Shown here in pieces: positions 21,204 to 30,205 of a DNA stretch of 64,000 nt. Position numbers and translations under genes: made by a program. This DNA comes from JBOFSQ01 sp051651625. GTDB lineage: Bacteria > Planctomycetota > Planctomycetia > Pirellulales > Thermoguttaceae. Positions within the stretch are counted from its first letter, which is position 1, and each line of letters opens with the position of its first letter. The stretch spans positions 18,058 to 82,057 of the forward strand of contig JBOFSQ010000016.1 in assembly GCA_051651625.1 (NCBI GenBank), written 5' to 3'. The notes under the pieces are model-generated. The model worked only from the letters and a program-made list of their open reading frames with translations, made no database searches and was not told the origin of the DNA.

Positions 21204-21440
21204 GCGGCTTTTTTTTTCGCACAAAGGCGCAAAGAGCACAAAGGACACGAAGAGTTCGTCAAGTTTTTTCCTTTGCCCGTAGGGCACCCATATTCCTCGT
21301 GCTAGAATCATTGATGCCCTACGGGCAAATTCGGATTCTGTTGTGGTCGCTGTTCTACTGATATTATTCCCCTAGCGGGGAGTAAATGTTCACGCCGCTT
21401 TGTGTCCTTTGCGCTCTCCGTGCCTTTGTGCGCAAAAAAC
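21204..21440. repeat. Family C repeat interrupted by family F palindrome
   Basis: The outer arms are CGCACAAAGGCGCAAAGAGC at the left and GCTCTCCGTGCCTTTGTGCG at the right. Between them, 21278-21390, lies a second element: TTGCCCGTAGGGCA and TGCCCTACGGGCAA facing each other, followed by GATATTATTCCCCTAGCGGG. A relative of the inner element is at 53097-53270. The rest of the gap to 21600 carries no gene. Confidence 0.7.
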
Positions 21441-21600
21441 AAAACTGCCAACAACGTTTGAAAACACTGAAAACGCTTCACGAAAGGTCAACCGAGTGTT
21501 TTGTGTTTTTCGTGGCTTGTATCTTTTACCAAACAGCATAAATTGACGTTTCCGAACAGGTCTACACCCGCCACCATCCACCAACATCAAGGAGCAAACA

Positions 21601-23250
21601 ATGACTACGAAAAAATGGTACTATCGCAAACGGATTTGGTTGCTCGTTGCAACCGTGCTGCTCGTTTACTTTTGTTTCATTCCGTCGCGGTTTCACGCGA
21701 CGTATGAGACGACGGGTTTGCGAAATCCGATTCTCAAGGACGGGAATGTAGATTACTTCCGCGTCTACGAAGAGACTTACGCGGACAAGTTCGTCCCGCC
21801 CGAACAAAACGGAATGCGCGACATCATCGCCGCGTTCGGCCCCGTCGTGCTGGAGCAAACGCACATGGCCAACACGATTCCATGGGAAGAGATGCCGACA
21901 AACGAAAACTCAAAAAATTGGTTCGAGACGTACTGGATTCCACTCTGCGAACACATGAGCATCGACCCGTACAAAAAACCGCGATTCTACGACAAACGCG
22001 GATACTACGGAAACAAATTGATCGAAGAGAAAGCCGCCGAGAAATTTCCGCCGGACGAAAACAACTCGCGCGAAGGCGCGAACGAAAAACTGTGGAAGAA
22101 ACTCGTCGCCGCACCGTGGAAGGCAGAAGACGAACCGGAAGTCGCCGCGTGGCTCGCCGACTATTCACCAGCACTCGATCTCTTCGGGGTTGCCGTTCGC
22201 AAACCGAATTACGTTTGCTGGCGCAAACCCGACGAAACGCTCGTTGGAATTCTGCTCCCCGACGTGCAGTCGCAACGTGACTTCGCCCGCAATGCACGCA
22301 TCCGCGTCACCGAACGACTCGGACGCGGCGACATCTACGGCGCGTGGTACGACGTGATGAGCATGTTCCACCTCGCACGCCACTTCAAAAAAGATGTGAT
22401 AATGGTCACCGATCTCGTCGGCATTGCGGTTCAGATCGAGGCGATGGAAGCGGCGAAGCTGATTCTGCTCGATCCCGCAATCGACGACAACCACTTGCAA
22501 CGATTCGCCGCCGACCTTGAAAGTCTGCCACCGAATACGCTCGTGGCAAACCTCGCAGAGTTTGAATGGTACCTCTCCCATTGCGTTCTCCAAGTTTTGA
22601 GCGAAGGCAAAGGGAGCGAGATGATGAATCCAATCTTCGGAATGAGCAACTCTTCTGTGGGGTCTGCATCGCTCGGATACCTTCCTTTCGACTGGCTTCC
22701 GATAGACCGCAACATTGCGGGAAAGCGTCTGAATGAGTTGCAGCGAATGCTCGGTGGAGACCGTTGGCACAAGACGCCCGCACTCGCCGATTCTGAAACA
22801 TTCGAGAAGAGATTCCGCAAACAGCTCGAATCGTTTCGACTCGGTTTGGGGTGGTATATCCTGCGGCTTCCGCTGATTCACACGCGGTCGAAAATGGCGG
22901 CGGAGATGATCTTCCGCGACCTCACGCCCGCCTACGCATCGGTTCAAACAGCGTTCAACCGTTCTACTGCGAGCGAAGAAATGCTGCGCACGGCGATTGC
23001 GATCTTGCGTTACAAGAGTACGCACAACGAGTATCCAGAAACGCTCGACGCACTTGTGCCGGAGTTTTTGGAATTCTACCCGTTCAATCCGTACACGGGG
23101 CGTGCGAACTTCGTCTACAAACGCGAACCGGGGGAACTCCAGTCGGGTACGCCAACGCCGTTCCGGCTCTACGCCGTTGCTGCGGATTGTGTTGACGATG
23201 GCGGCGGAAAAGCCGACGCCTTCAGAGGCCGTGAACGAGTGTTCTTTTGA
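21601..23250 (+). CDS. Membrane-anchored protein of unknown function
   Basis: A 549-residue protein with a basic start (MTTKKWYYRKRIW), one membrane segment (LLVATVLLVYFCF) and a large outer domain. The C-terminal third includes ATLAILRYK-like AIAILRYKSTHNEYPETLDA and YPFNPYTGRANFVYKREPG, a pattern seen in planctomycete proteins that resemble the type II secretion pseudopilin tail. I do not recognise a catalytic motif. The start is preceded by AAGGAG. The leader duplicates that of the previous gene, suggesting shared expression or a copied promoter. Confidence 0.75.
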   Translation: MTTKKWYYRKRIWLLVATVLLVYFCFIPSRFHATYETTGLRNPILKDGNVDYFRVYEETYADKFVPPEQNGMRDIIAAFGPVVLEQTHMANTIPWEEMPTNENSKNWFETYWIPLCEHMSIDPYKKPRFYDKRGYYGNKLIEEKAAEKFPPDENNSREGANEKLWKKLVAAPWKAEDEPEVAAWLADYSPALDLFGVAVRKPNYVCWRKPDETLVGILLPDVQSQRDFARNARIRVTERLGRGDIYGAWYDVMSMFHLARHFKKDVIMVTDLVGIAVQIEAMEAAKLILLDPAIDDNHLQRFAADLESLPPNTLVANLAEFEWYLSHCVLQVLSEGKGSEMMNPIFGMSNSSVGSASLGYLPFDWLPIDRNIAGKRLNELQRMLGGDRWHKTPALADSETFEKRFRKQLESFRLGLGWYILRLPLIHTRSKMAAEMIFRDLTPAYASVQTAFNRSTASEEMLRTAIAILRYKSTHNEYPETLDALVPEFLEFYPFNPYTGRANFVYKREPGELQSGTPTPFRLYAVAADCVDDGGGKADAFRGRERVFF

Positions 23251-23296
23251 AGGGAACGGTTTGTGATTCCGACCACTGGTCACTCCCCACTGATTC

Positions 23297-23416
23297 GGGC
23301 ACTCGCTTACGCTTCGTGTTCCGATTGGGCACTCGCTTACGCTTCGTGTTCCGATTGGGCACTCGCTTACGCTTCGCGTTCTGATTGGGCACTCGCTTAC
23401 GCTTCGCGTTCTGATT
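23297..23416. repeat. Repeat family D, four tandem 30-bp units
   Basis: Four head-to-tail copies of a 30-bp unit beginning GGGCACTCGCTTACGCTTCG; the first two end TGTTCCGATT and the last two CGTTCTGATT. Single or paired copies of the same unit occur near 26971, 35037-35139, 48178-48252, 56422 and 57230-57278. In one frame the unit reads NTKRKRVP, which yields spurious short proteins. There are no spacers, so this is not a CRISPR array. Confidence 0.9.
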
Positions 23417-23601
23417 CACCGCCATGAATATCGCTTTAGGCAAACAACACAAACTTCACCGCTTCACGCGATTGTGGCGGAGCAGAATTGTTTCTTGAAC
23501 TCGTTACAACTCTCTGACGATAGCCGCAGCCGCGATGGGGTGCTGTTAACCATCGCCAATGGTTTGAAGCAGCAAACTTTTGAAAAGCGGAGAGTAACAT
23601 C

Positions 23602-24891
23602 ATGTCGAGAAAATTGTGTTGGATGAGTTTGGTTGGGTGTGTGGTCGCGTTCGTGACCGTCACCGGTTCGCAGTCGCAGGCGACTGCAAGTGAGTGCAAA
23701 CCGTGTGAAGAGGTAATCTGTGCACCGTGCGATCCGTGTACGCCGGTTTGCGGGAAGGGACGACGCTCACTCTTGTCGTCGCTCAGTTTCTACGGCTGGA
23801 TCGAAGCTGGCATACAAGTCAACAATCACGGCACGTCCAACAGTTACGCTAATGCTGGCAAAGCTCCGCTCAGCCAAATGGACGCATTTTCGGGGAACTC
23901 ATACCTCCTCATGACACAGCAGCCGACCGACTTCCACGTCAATCAAACGTGGTTTGGTGTCGCCAAGAGAATCGACATCTCACGCGAGTTCGACTGGGGA
24001 TTCCAGTGCGATACGTTCTACGGAACCGATGCGAAGTACGGACAAGCGTTCAGCGACCGCACGTTCGATTACGGCTGGGGAACGGGTGACTATTATCTAT
24101 CGATCCCGCAAATCTACGCCGAAATCGGCGGGAACGGCGGAAAGATTCGCGTCGGGAAGTTCGCACCAACGATGGTCCAAGAGGCCCTTCCTGCGCCGTA
24201 CACGTTCTTCTATTCTCACTCGTATGACTGCTTTGCAACGCCACTCACATACAGCGGTGTCGTCGGTGAATACAACTTCGGCAAGAAGCTCACCGTCAGT
24301 AGCGGCTGGACGGCCGGTATGCACAACTCGTTCGTCAACCGCTTCGGCGACAACGCCTTCGTCGGCAGCGTCACGTTGCGGCCAATGCCAACGATGTCGC
24401 TCGCGTATAATCTTTACTACGGTTACAACAAACAAGGCGACCCAGCTTACAACCGCTTCTACAACTCGGCTCACAACACTGTTCACACATGCGTTTTCAC
24501 TTGGGCGTTCCGTCCACAGTGGTTTTATATGATCGAAGGTGTCTTTGAAGACAACGCCTATGTCGCCACGGCTGGCAACTACACGACGCGATCCGCTGGG
24601 TGCAATCAACACCTCATCTACACGATCAACAAGAAGTGGTCGGTTGGTGTTCGTGGCGAGTACCATCGCGCCGAAGGGACGATGTTTGACATGCAACACT
24701 TGACAGGCGGCCAAGGGACAGACCTCTACCAGTTCACGCTTGCTGCGAACTGGACGCCAGTTTCATACTTCACACTACGCCCCGAACTGCGATGCGACTG
24801 GGCGAACTACGACAACGGTTTCAAACCGTTCAACAACAGAACGGAGTCGTCGCAGGTATCGTTCGGATGCGCGGGGATTGTGAAGTTTTAG
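23602..24891 (+). CDS. BBP2-type outer-membrane beta-barrel porin with Cys-rich N-terminus
   Basis: A 429-residue exported protein. A signal peptide (VAFVTVTGSQSQATAS) is followed by a Cys-rich stretch, CKPCEEVICAPCDPCTPVC, and then a barrel starting SFYGWIEAGIQVNN. Alternating residues, segments such as QIYAEIGGNGGKIRVGKF and FFYSHSYDCFATPLTYSGVV, and the final Phe (GIVKF) match the putative beta-barrel porin-2 family common in planctomycetes. It likely forms a passive outer-membrane channel. GGAGAG lies before the ATG. It converges on the second porin at 25064-26785, with a palindrome between them. Confidence 0.85.
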   Translation: MSRKLCWMSLVGCVVAFVTVTGSQSQATASECKPCEEVICAPCDPCTPVCGKGRRSLLSSLSFYGWIEAGIQVNNHGTSNSYANAGKAPLSQMDAFSGNSYLLMTQQPTDFHVNQTWFGVAKRIDISREFDWGFQCDTFYGTDAKYGQAFSDRTFDYGWGTGDYYLSIPQIYAEIGGNGGKIRVGKFAPTMVQEALPAPYTFFYSHSYDCFATPLTYSGVVGEYNFGKKLTVSSGWTAGMHNSFVNRFGDNAFVGSVTLRPMPTMSLAYNLYYGYNKQGDPAYNRFYNSAHNTVHTCVFTWAFRPQWFYMIEGVFEDNAYVATAGNYTTRSAGCNQHLIYTINKKWSVGVRGEYHRAEGTMFDMQHLTGGQGTDLYQFTLAANWTPVSYFTLRPELRCDWANYDNGFKPFNNRTESSQVSFGCAGIVKF

Positions 24892-24918
24892 AGCGAGAGA
24901 AGTTTGCCCACGCACAAA

Positions 24919-24953
24919 TAAGACCTATAGGCCCTATGCGACCTATAGGTCTT
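24919..24953. repeat. CCTATAGG palindrome
   Basis: A nearly perfect hairpin beginning and ending AAGACCTATAGG / CCTATAGGTCTT, placed 28 bp after the first porin gene. A related, longer palindrome is at 26902-26947. It could end transcription of either converging porin gene. Confidence 0.65.
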
Positions 24954-24967
24954 GTTGCGTTTCGACT

Positions 24968-25064
24968 CAAGACGGTTTGAATTTCCCGTACCAAAACGGT
25001 AGCGGCCCATCGAGGCCGCGGTATTGTGGAGGGCGAAGCCTACAAATCTACCCGTAACGGGTAT
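24968..25064 (+). repeat. Repeat family G, 97-bp copy
   Basis: Begins CAAGACGGTTTGAATTTCCC, contains AGCGGCCCATCGAGGCCGC and ends ACCCGTAACGGGTAT. It closely matches the galE insert (52492-52589) and the copy at 10515. Its right end touches the stop codon of the second porin gene. Confidence 0.85.
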
Positions 25065-26785
25065 CAAAACCGCAAAATCATATCGAGCGAAGTCGTGAAG
25101 AGGTGGTCTTTGCCGGAGAATGGGCCTGCGGTGCCTTCGGTTGGAGATTGGCGGCGGACGTTGCTCCAATCGTAACGTACTTCCGGGCGAATCGTGACGA
25201 TGCGGTGCGGTTGCCAGCGCAAGCCATAAGTTAACGCGAAGTAGTCGTTGCCGCTGATTGTTTCGTCTGTGTCGATTGGAGTCATTCCGTTGACGTGGGC
25301 GTAACCGCCATCGCGGAACCACTCAGCGCGGAAGTTCGATGACAGTCGTTGCGAAATCTGCATCTCAAGCACGCCCGCAACCGACGCCCAGTTTGAGTCG
25401 CGGCGATCACCGTCGGTGTTGAAGAGACTCCCGTCTTTTTCCCAGCCGAGTGTGTGTTCGAGTCCGAAGCGGACGTTTTGCGAAAGCTGCTGCTGTAGCG
25501 TGAGGACGTAGTGAGTTCGCGGGTTTTTGTTTGAATACTCTGTTCGCCCAGACATAAGCATCCACGACAGCCGCGTCCCGGTTTCGGGCCGTTTCCACGC
25601 CGCACCAACGAGAAACGAGAGATCGCCGGTGACGTTGTCCCAAGTGTCCCAGCCGCGCGTGATCCCCGCCGTGACCGAGAGGCGACGACCAAGTTTTTGC
25701 GTCACCGTTCCGCCGCTCACCGTTACCGGACTGCCATACATGAAACTGTATGAGTGTGAATAGAACGTGTTTTCGGGAGCCATCGCCGATTCCAAACCGA
25801 AGTCGCTGTAGAAGTGACCAGCCTTGATCGTTGTCCCGTGACCGACTGGCAAATAGGCTTCGCCGTAAAATTGTGGCAGCGACAAACCGTAACGATAACG
25901 ATTCCCAAACTCACCGCGCTGTCCACTACCGATATTCCAGCGTCCGTCAGCGGTGTGCGGATCGAGCGTTGGCACACGAACCGACCCGAACGGTGGAGCA
26001 TCAAGCGTCGAATAGGTTTGCGTTTCCAAACCGGTTGCGGATGTCCAGAAATAATCGGAGCCGTACAACACATCGACGCGAAAACCTGCGCTGAGCCGGT
26101 CGCCTTTTCTCACTTCGCGTCCGAACGTGAGATAGAGCTGATTGAGTGCGTACTCGTTTGCCATGTCGGTGAAACGGAGCGGCGAGTTATCGGTTCCCAC
26201 GTTTTGTCCGTTGAGTGAGACGCCGTGGTCGAGCCAGCCGTCGAAGAAGAATCCGAATTGCCGTTTGTTTTCGCAGGTTAGCAGTCCGCACTCGTCGCAA
26301 AAATATCGGTTGAGCATGTGCGTACCAGTGTGAGAAACAGTGTGCGAGACGGGGCGACGATACGCTGTCTTTCGCGTATCGGGATTTGCTGTGAGCTGCT
26401 GGTTCCACGGTACGACTTGCGGCGGCGCGATCACAACTTCTGGCGCGGACTTCGGTTTCTGCTTCTGTGCGTTTGCCGGACGTGGCGACAACTGCGGCGG
26501 CGCAGTCGTATCAATGACGGTCGTGTCGAGCGAGACCGCTGGAGGCGCGACTGATTCGCCATCGTCTTTGTTCGTCAAGAGCGCAGCGACGTTGATCGGC
26601 ACCGAACGCGGCTCCTCAACCGACTTCGCTTGCGGCACTGGTAAGACCGGCACCGGCGCAACGAACGGGTGCGGAACGTCCGCGACCTGCTCAACACTCA
26701 CCGGAGCCGCACTCGCAAACGACGCCGCAAACGACGAAGCCGCCGCCAGCAACACCAACCGAAACCGATCTCGAAAAGTTTTCAT
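25064..26785 (-). CDS. BBP2-type outer-membrane beta-barrel porin with proline-rich N-terminal region
   Basis: A 573-residue exported protein. The signal peptide (MKTFRDRFRLVLLAAASS ... ASA) is followed by about 130 residues rich in Pro, Ala and Val, then a short cysteine motif CDECGLLTC and a barrel starting FGFFFDGWLDHGVSLNG. Barrel segments such as LPQFYGEAYLPVGHGTTI and NTFYSHSYSFMYGSPVTV correspond to those of the porin at 23602-24891, so they are paralogues. It ends in Phe (MILRF). The ATG at 26785 is used because the signal peptide starts there. Family-G and CCTATAGG repeats flank it. Confidence 0.85.
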   Translation of the reverse strand: MKTFRDRFRLVLLAAASSFAASFASAAPVSVEQVADVPHPFVAPVPVLPVPQAKSVEEPRSVPINVAALLTNKDDGESVAPPAVSLDTTVIDTTAPPQLSPRPANAQKQKPKSAPEVVIAPPQVVPWNQQLTANPDTRKTAYRRPVSHTVSHTGTHMLNRYFCDECGLLTCENKRQFGFFFDGWLDHGVSLNGQNVGTDNSPLRFTDMANEYALNQLYLTFGREVRKGDRLSAGFRVDVLYGSDYFWTSATGLETQTYSTLDAPPFGSVRVPTLDPHTADGRWNIGSGQRGEFGNRYRYGLSLPQFYGEAYLPVGHGTTIKAGHFYSDFGLESAMAPENTFYSHSYSFMYGSPVTVSGGTVTQKLGRRLSVTAGITRGWDTWDNVTGDLSFLVGAAWKRPETGTRLSWMLMSGRTEYSNKNPRTHYVLTLQQQLSQNVRFGLEHTLGWEKDGSLFNTDGDRRDSNWASVAGVLEMQISQRLSSNFRAEWFRDGGYAHVNGMTPIDTDETISGNDYFALTYGLRWQPHRIVTIRPEVRYDWSNVRRQSPTEGTAGPFSGKDHLFTTSLDMILRF

Positions 26786-26901
26786 GACTGAATCCATTCT
26801 TCGGTACAAAACTAACAATCGAAACAACCGTTATAGGCCATCGTCTCGTTACAAGAAGCAAAAACAATAAAATGATTGCAACTGGTATAGTTTTCCCATG
26901 C

Positions 26902-26947
26902 TTCCTATAGGACATATAGGCCCTATAGGACCTATATGTCCTATGGA
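26902..26947. repeat. CCTATAGG palindrome, long form
   Basis: A 46-bp near-perfect palindrome made of alternating CCTATAGG-like blocks (ends TTCCTATAGGACATATAGG and its complement). It lies between the second porin and the next minus-strand gene. A half unit of repeat D (CACTCGCTTACGCTTCGTG) follows at 26969. Confidence 0.65.
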
Positions 26948-26988
26948 ATACGCCACACCGCGCTGCCACTCGCTTACGCTTCGTGTTC

Positions 26989-27894
26989 TCAAAAGTTCCA
27001 GTTCATAGAAGCGATGATTCCGTGGTGTGAAAAGTTGCCGCCCATCTGAACGGAGTAGCGTATTGCGAGGTCGAGCGAACGTCCCATTCTTGACGCGACG
27101 CCGACGCCGAGTGCGAGTCGGTCGTTTGGGGTATTTGCGTTGCGGTAGATGTGTGCGGGGATGATGGTGTCGCGGTCTGATATGGTGACGATGCTATTGT
27201 GTGCGAGGTCGTGAAGCCAGTACGCCTCAACACACGGCAAAACGGTCGTGAGCGGCGTTGCGTACCGGAGCGAATAACGTCCGCCGATAATGAGCGTCGT
27301 CGCGTCGCCTTTGCGTCTGGCGGTGTCTGGCGTGACGACTCCACCGGTTGGCGAATCTGTCACAAAAACTTGGCGGAATGCGAGGATCGGTTCGACGGTC
27401 GAGAAACCAAAATCGTTCGGGATTCCGATTCCGATACCGAGGTTTCCTTGGTCGCTCGTATTGTTCGCGGTTACGTCGAACGCACGCACTCGCTCCTTCT
27501 GGCCGACGTAACCGCCGTCGAGGCGAAAGACGAGTCGTCGCCAGCGGAGTTCGGTTTGCGTTGTAACAAGTAGCGACGAAAAGTTGGTTTGTGCGGCACC
27601 GGCGTCGTTCCCGTCGGCTGCGCCGCCGTAGTAACCGACTCCCAAACCGACAACCCAGCACGGACTAACCTTGCGATCAACGCCAACGCGAAAGCCAACT
27701 CCGCTGACGTTGATTCCGCTTGCGTTTCCGTCTTTCCCTATATTTGTGAAACCGCCGTCAAACTGCGTATCGAGTCGCGTGACAGCATCGCCCATCGGCA
27801 ACCGCAAGTCGCTCGCGCTGGCGCGCGGATCGTTCGTCGCGATCACGACAATCGCAATGCACAAAACCGAAATTGCGATTTGACGTGATGTCAT
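26989..27894 (-). CDS. Outer-membrane beta-barrel protein (autotransporter-barrel-like)
   Basis: A 301-residue exported protein with signal peptide (IAISVLCIAIVVIATN ... ASA). The rest looks like a small barrel: VGFRVGVDRKVSPCWVVGLG, TQTELRWRRLVFRLDGGYVG, ATTLIIGGRYSLRYATPL and a C-terminal Phe (MNWNF). Spacing resembles the C-terminal barrel of autotransporters, but without a passenger. The start ATG overlaps the stop of the upstream gene by 4 bp (ATGA), so the two are translationally coupled. Function unknown. Confidence 0.75.
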   Translation of the reverse strand: MTSRQIAISVLCIAIVVIATNDPRASASDLRLPMGDAVTRLDTQFDGGFTNIGKDGNASGINVSGVGFRVGVDRKVSPCWVVGLGVGYYGGAADGNDAGAAQTNFSSLLVTTQTELRWRRLVFRLDGGYVGQKERVRAFDVTANNTSDQGNLGIGIGIPNDFGFSTVEPILAFRQVFVTDSPTGGVVTPDTARRKGDATTLIIGGRYSLRYATPLTTVLPCVEAYWLHDLAHNSIVTISDRDTIIPAHIYRNANTPNDRLALGVGVASRMGRSLDLAIRYSVQMGGNFSHHGIIASMNWNF

Positions 27895-28715
27895 TCCCAG
27901 TGCGAAGGAGTTGTGAGTGGCGACGTTGGTACGGGTAGCGGCGGTGCCAAAGTCGGTAACGCTGGTGGCGGTTGTACGGTCGTTGTCGGCGTGTATTGCG
28001 ATGCGATTTGCGGAGTGGGTTCGGCGACGACTGGTGACGCGATTGGTGGTGCGACGGCACCGGTTTCGTGGCGTCCCGAACGTGTTGCGACAGCGGATTC
28101 GGTGTCGGTGCTGGTGTTCGTCGAGTCGAACCGACGACGCGACAGAAGTGGCAGCGTCGAGTTTGTCTTGGGAGAGTATGCGACCATTTGCGTTGTCTCA
28201 CCGGCATCGAAACCGATGCGGATGCAGGTGCCGTCGTTCATACTCTTTGTTACGGAGCTTCCCCCCGCACGGCTCCGCACGAGAATCTCGCCGCCGTCGG
28301 TGTCGCTGGCTCCGACTTCGGTGTGGAATCGCCACTGGTCGGCGGGGACTTTGAACAGATCGTCGGGCGTGGTGAGTTGCCGGTTGGCGACGATGATCGA
28401 ACTTGCGATCTGCGAACCGAGAAACTGCGTCGCCACGACACGATTTTTCACGAATAGCGAACCGTCTTTGACGAGCATCGCGTCGCCGTCGTTGCCGGGT
28501 GCGCGGACGGTGAGACGGTCGGTGACGATGAGCGAACCGACTTCGAGTTTATCGATAGGTGCGTTCGGATTTGGTGTGCAAAACCAGCAAACGATCCACG
28601 CAACCAGACCGCCCATCAAGGCGGAAAAGAGCGACGGCATCGTCTGTTGACGCCACGACGGCGGTACAGAAGTTGACGCAATAGCGGCGAGTGTGCGACG
28701 GGCTTCGTCGTTCAT
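27891..28715 (-). CDS. Single-pass membrane protein of unknown function
   Basis: A 274-residue protein: short cytoplasmic N-terminus (MNDEARRTLAAIAS), one membrane segment (LFSALMGGLVAWIVCWF, about residues 28-46), then an outer region with a repeat-like stretch (LEVGSLIVTDRLTVRA) and a long Pro/Thr-rich tail. A GAGGA motif lies upstream of the ATG at 28715. It overlaps the barrel gene downstream by 4 bp, so the pair probably works together at the cell envelope. I do not recognise the family. Confidence 0.7.
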   Translation of the reverse strand: MNDEARRTLAAIASTSVPPSWRQQTMPSLFSALMGGLVAWIVCWFCTPNPNAPIDKLEVGSLIVTDRLTVRAPGNDGDAMLVKDGSLFVKNRVVATQFLGSQIASSIIVANRQLTTPDDLFKVPADQWRFHTEVGASDTDGGEILVRSRAGGSSVTKSMNDGTCIRIGFDAGETTQMVAYSPKTNSTLPLLSRRRFDSTNTSTDTESAVATRSGRHETGAVAPPIASPVVAEPTPQIASQYTPTTTVQPPPALPTLAPPLPVPTSPLTTPSHWE

Positions 28716-28848
28716 TCGGCAAGTCCTCACAAGTGAAAATGGAGTTTCATTGTGAATCGTACCGACTTTCGCGCAGCAAGGCTAGGGCAAATTCTTACGC
28801 GGGATGAAGAGGCGAAATAGGCAAAGTCGGAAGCGTAGAGGACATAAC

Positions 28849-28918
28849 GGTTCGGCATAGCCGAACCCTCCAGTTATCATACGCCGTAGGCGTTTGGAGG
28901 GTTCGGCTATGCCGAACC
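28849..28918. repeat. Repeat family A, inner hairpin only
   Basis: From GGTTCGGCATAGCCGAACC through ATACGCCGTAGGCG to GGTTCGGCTATGCCGAACC, without the TAGACCTGTTCGG ends. It directly abuts the end of the ketoacyl-synthase-like gene and could act as its terminator. Confidence 0.8.
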
Positions 28919-30205
28919 TTAACGTCGCACGATCACAGCCGAGGCTTGGCCTTGGTGATCGAAGGCGAGTTTCAGGAACGAGTCGCCGCTCGGTGTTGCT
29001 GTTCCCGTGGCGACGCGAATCGGACAGTCCGGCGCGGTGTTAACGTGGTTCTTCGTCGGGAAGAGAGTCCCGCTGCGAAGCGACATTATCGACGCGACAA
29101 CTTCAACCGCGCCGCCACCCGCACCCATTTGGCCACAGTGACCTTTGATCGACGTTACCGGAACGCGGTCGCCAACGACATCAGCAATCGCGGCGGCTTC
29201 GGTGGCGTCGGTTGCAATGTCGCCGAGACCGTGTGCGTTAACGTGTCCGAGCGACTCCGCGTCGATACCGCTTCGCGCGACAACATCGCGGATGAGTCGC
29301 GTCAAAAGTTCGCGGCTGGTTGGCGTTTTGCGATCCCATTCGCCGAGCGTTGCGGCTGAAACAACTTCGCCGTAGATCGTCGCGCCGCGTGACCGTGCGG
29401 CATCGAGCGATTCGAGTAACAACGCCGCCGCACCTTCACCGAGTACGGTTCCGCACCGGTTGCGGTCGAACGGACGACACGCAGTTTCGCCCGATTCGTC
29501 CGATTCGCGCGCGACCGTTTCTTGTTGTACGCCTTGAATCATCTTTGAAAGCAGCGTGCGACTCCCCGTTGTTCCGACGAGCATTGCGTCGGCGCGACCG
29601 CGTTTGATAATCGCCGCCGACTCCGCCATCACCGCGCCAATCGACGCTTCACGCAGCGTAATCGAGTTGCTTGGCCCTTGCAAATCGTTGTAAATGGCGA
29701 TGTGACTTGCGGGCATGTTCGGAAGATATTTGAGCTGCCAGAGCGGCGTCATCAGCGGCATTCCGCGCGAAACCCAGCGTGAGAAGTCGAAGCGTCCGCT
29801 ATCGTCGAGGCACGCCTTGACCGCTTCGAGAACTTCGTCGGGCGTCGTCAGAATATAGTCACATCCGAACGAGACGCCGACACGTTGCGGGGCGTAGTGG
29901 TCGGGCGTGAGACTTGAGTCGGCCAGTGCGTACCCAGCGACCGCGACGGCCATCTGAATTTCGCGCGACATCAACTTGATCCCTTTGCGCAGCAGACGCC
30001 GCGCACCTTCGTTCGGCACGATAAAGTCTTCAAACTTCCCCGTGAAGAGTGAACACAGTGCCGCGTGGGAAACTGGTAGCCCTTGCCCCAGCGCAACGAC
30101 ACCGCTGCGCTCAGCGATGAGCGATTCCAAGAGGGTATCAGGCGTCACCGCAAGCGGTGATATGACGCCCAAACCTGTTATGACAACCCGTGGCTCGGAA
30201 GACAT
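28919..30205 (-). CDS. Ketoacyl-synthase homologue with Cys-to-Glu replacement (chain-length-factor-like)
   Basis: A 428-residue protein of the FabF/KAS fold, starting PRVVITGLGVISPLAV. At the place of the catalytic Cys the sequence reads ITLREASIGAV, putting Glu186 where FabF has Cys. The two active-site histidines and lysine remain (His325 in NAHGLGD, Lys354 and His356 in IKGHCGQ). In polyketide systems the KS-beta chain-length factor has a Gln at this position and partners an active KS; in others the change gives a malonyl-ACP decarboxylase. So this may be a non-condensing partner or decarboxylase. No ACP or KS-alpha gene adjoins. The ATG at 30205 fits; a GTG lies 24 bp earlier. Confidence 0.82.
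   Translation of the reverse strand: MSSEPRVVITGLGVISPLAVTPDTLLESLIAERSGVVALGQGLPVSHAALCSLFTGKFEDFIVPNEGARRLLRKGIKLMSREIQMAVAVAGYALADSSLTPDHYAPQRVGVSFGCDYILTTPDEVLEAVKACLDDSGRFDFSRWVSRGMPLMTPLWQLKYLPNMPASHIAIYNDLQGPSNSITLREASIGAVMAESAAIIKRGRADAMLVGTTGSRTLLSKMIQGVQQETVARESDESGETACRPFDRNRCGTVLGEGAAALLLESLDAARSRGATIYGEVVSAATLGEWDRKTPTSRELLTRLIRDVVARSGIDAESLGHVNAHGLGDIATDATEAAAIADVVGDRVPVTSIKGHCGQMGAGGGAVEVVASIMSLRSGTLFPTKNHVNTAPDCPIRVATGTATPSGDSFLKLAFDHQGQASAVIVRR

Noticed and set aside
23297..23416. Possible CRISPR array
   Set aside because: The four units are directly joined without spacers, and no cas gene is present.
23222..23452. Minus-strand frame with repeated KRKRVP peptide
   Set aside because: It is the translation of tandem family-D repeats plus flanking DNA; no start signal and the same peptide arises wherever the repeat occurs.
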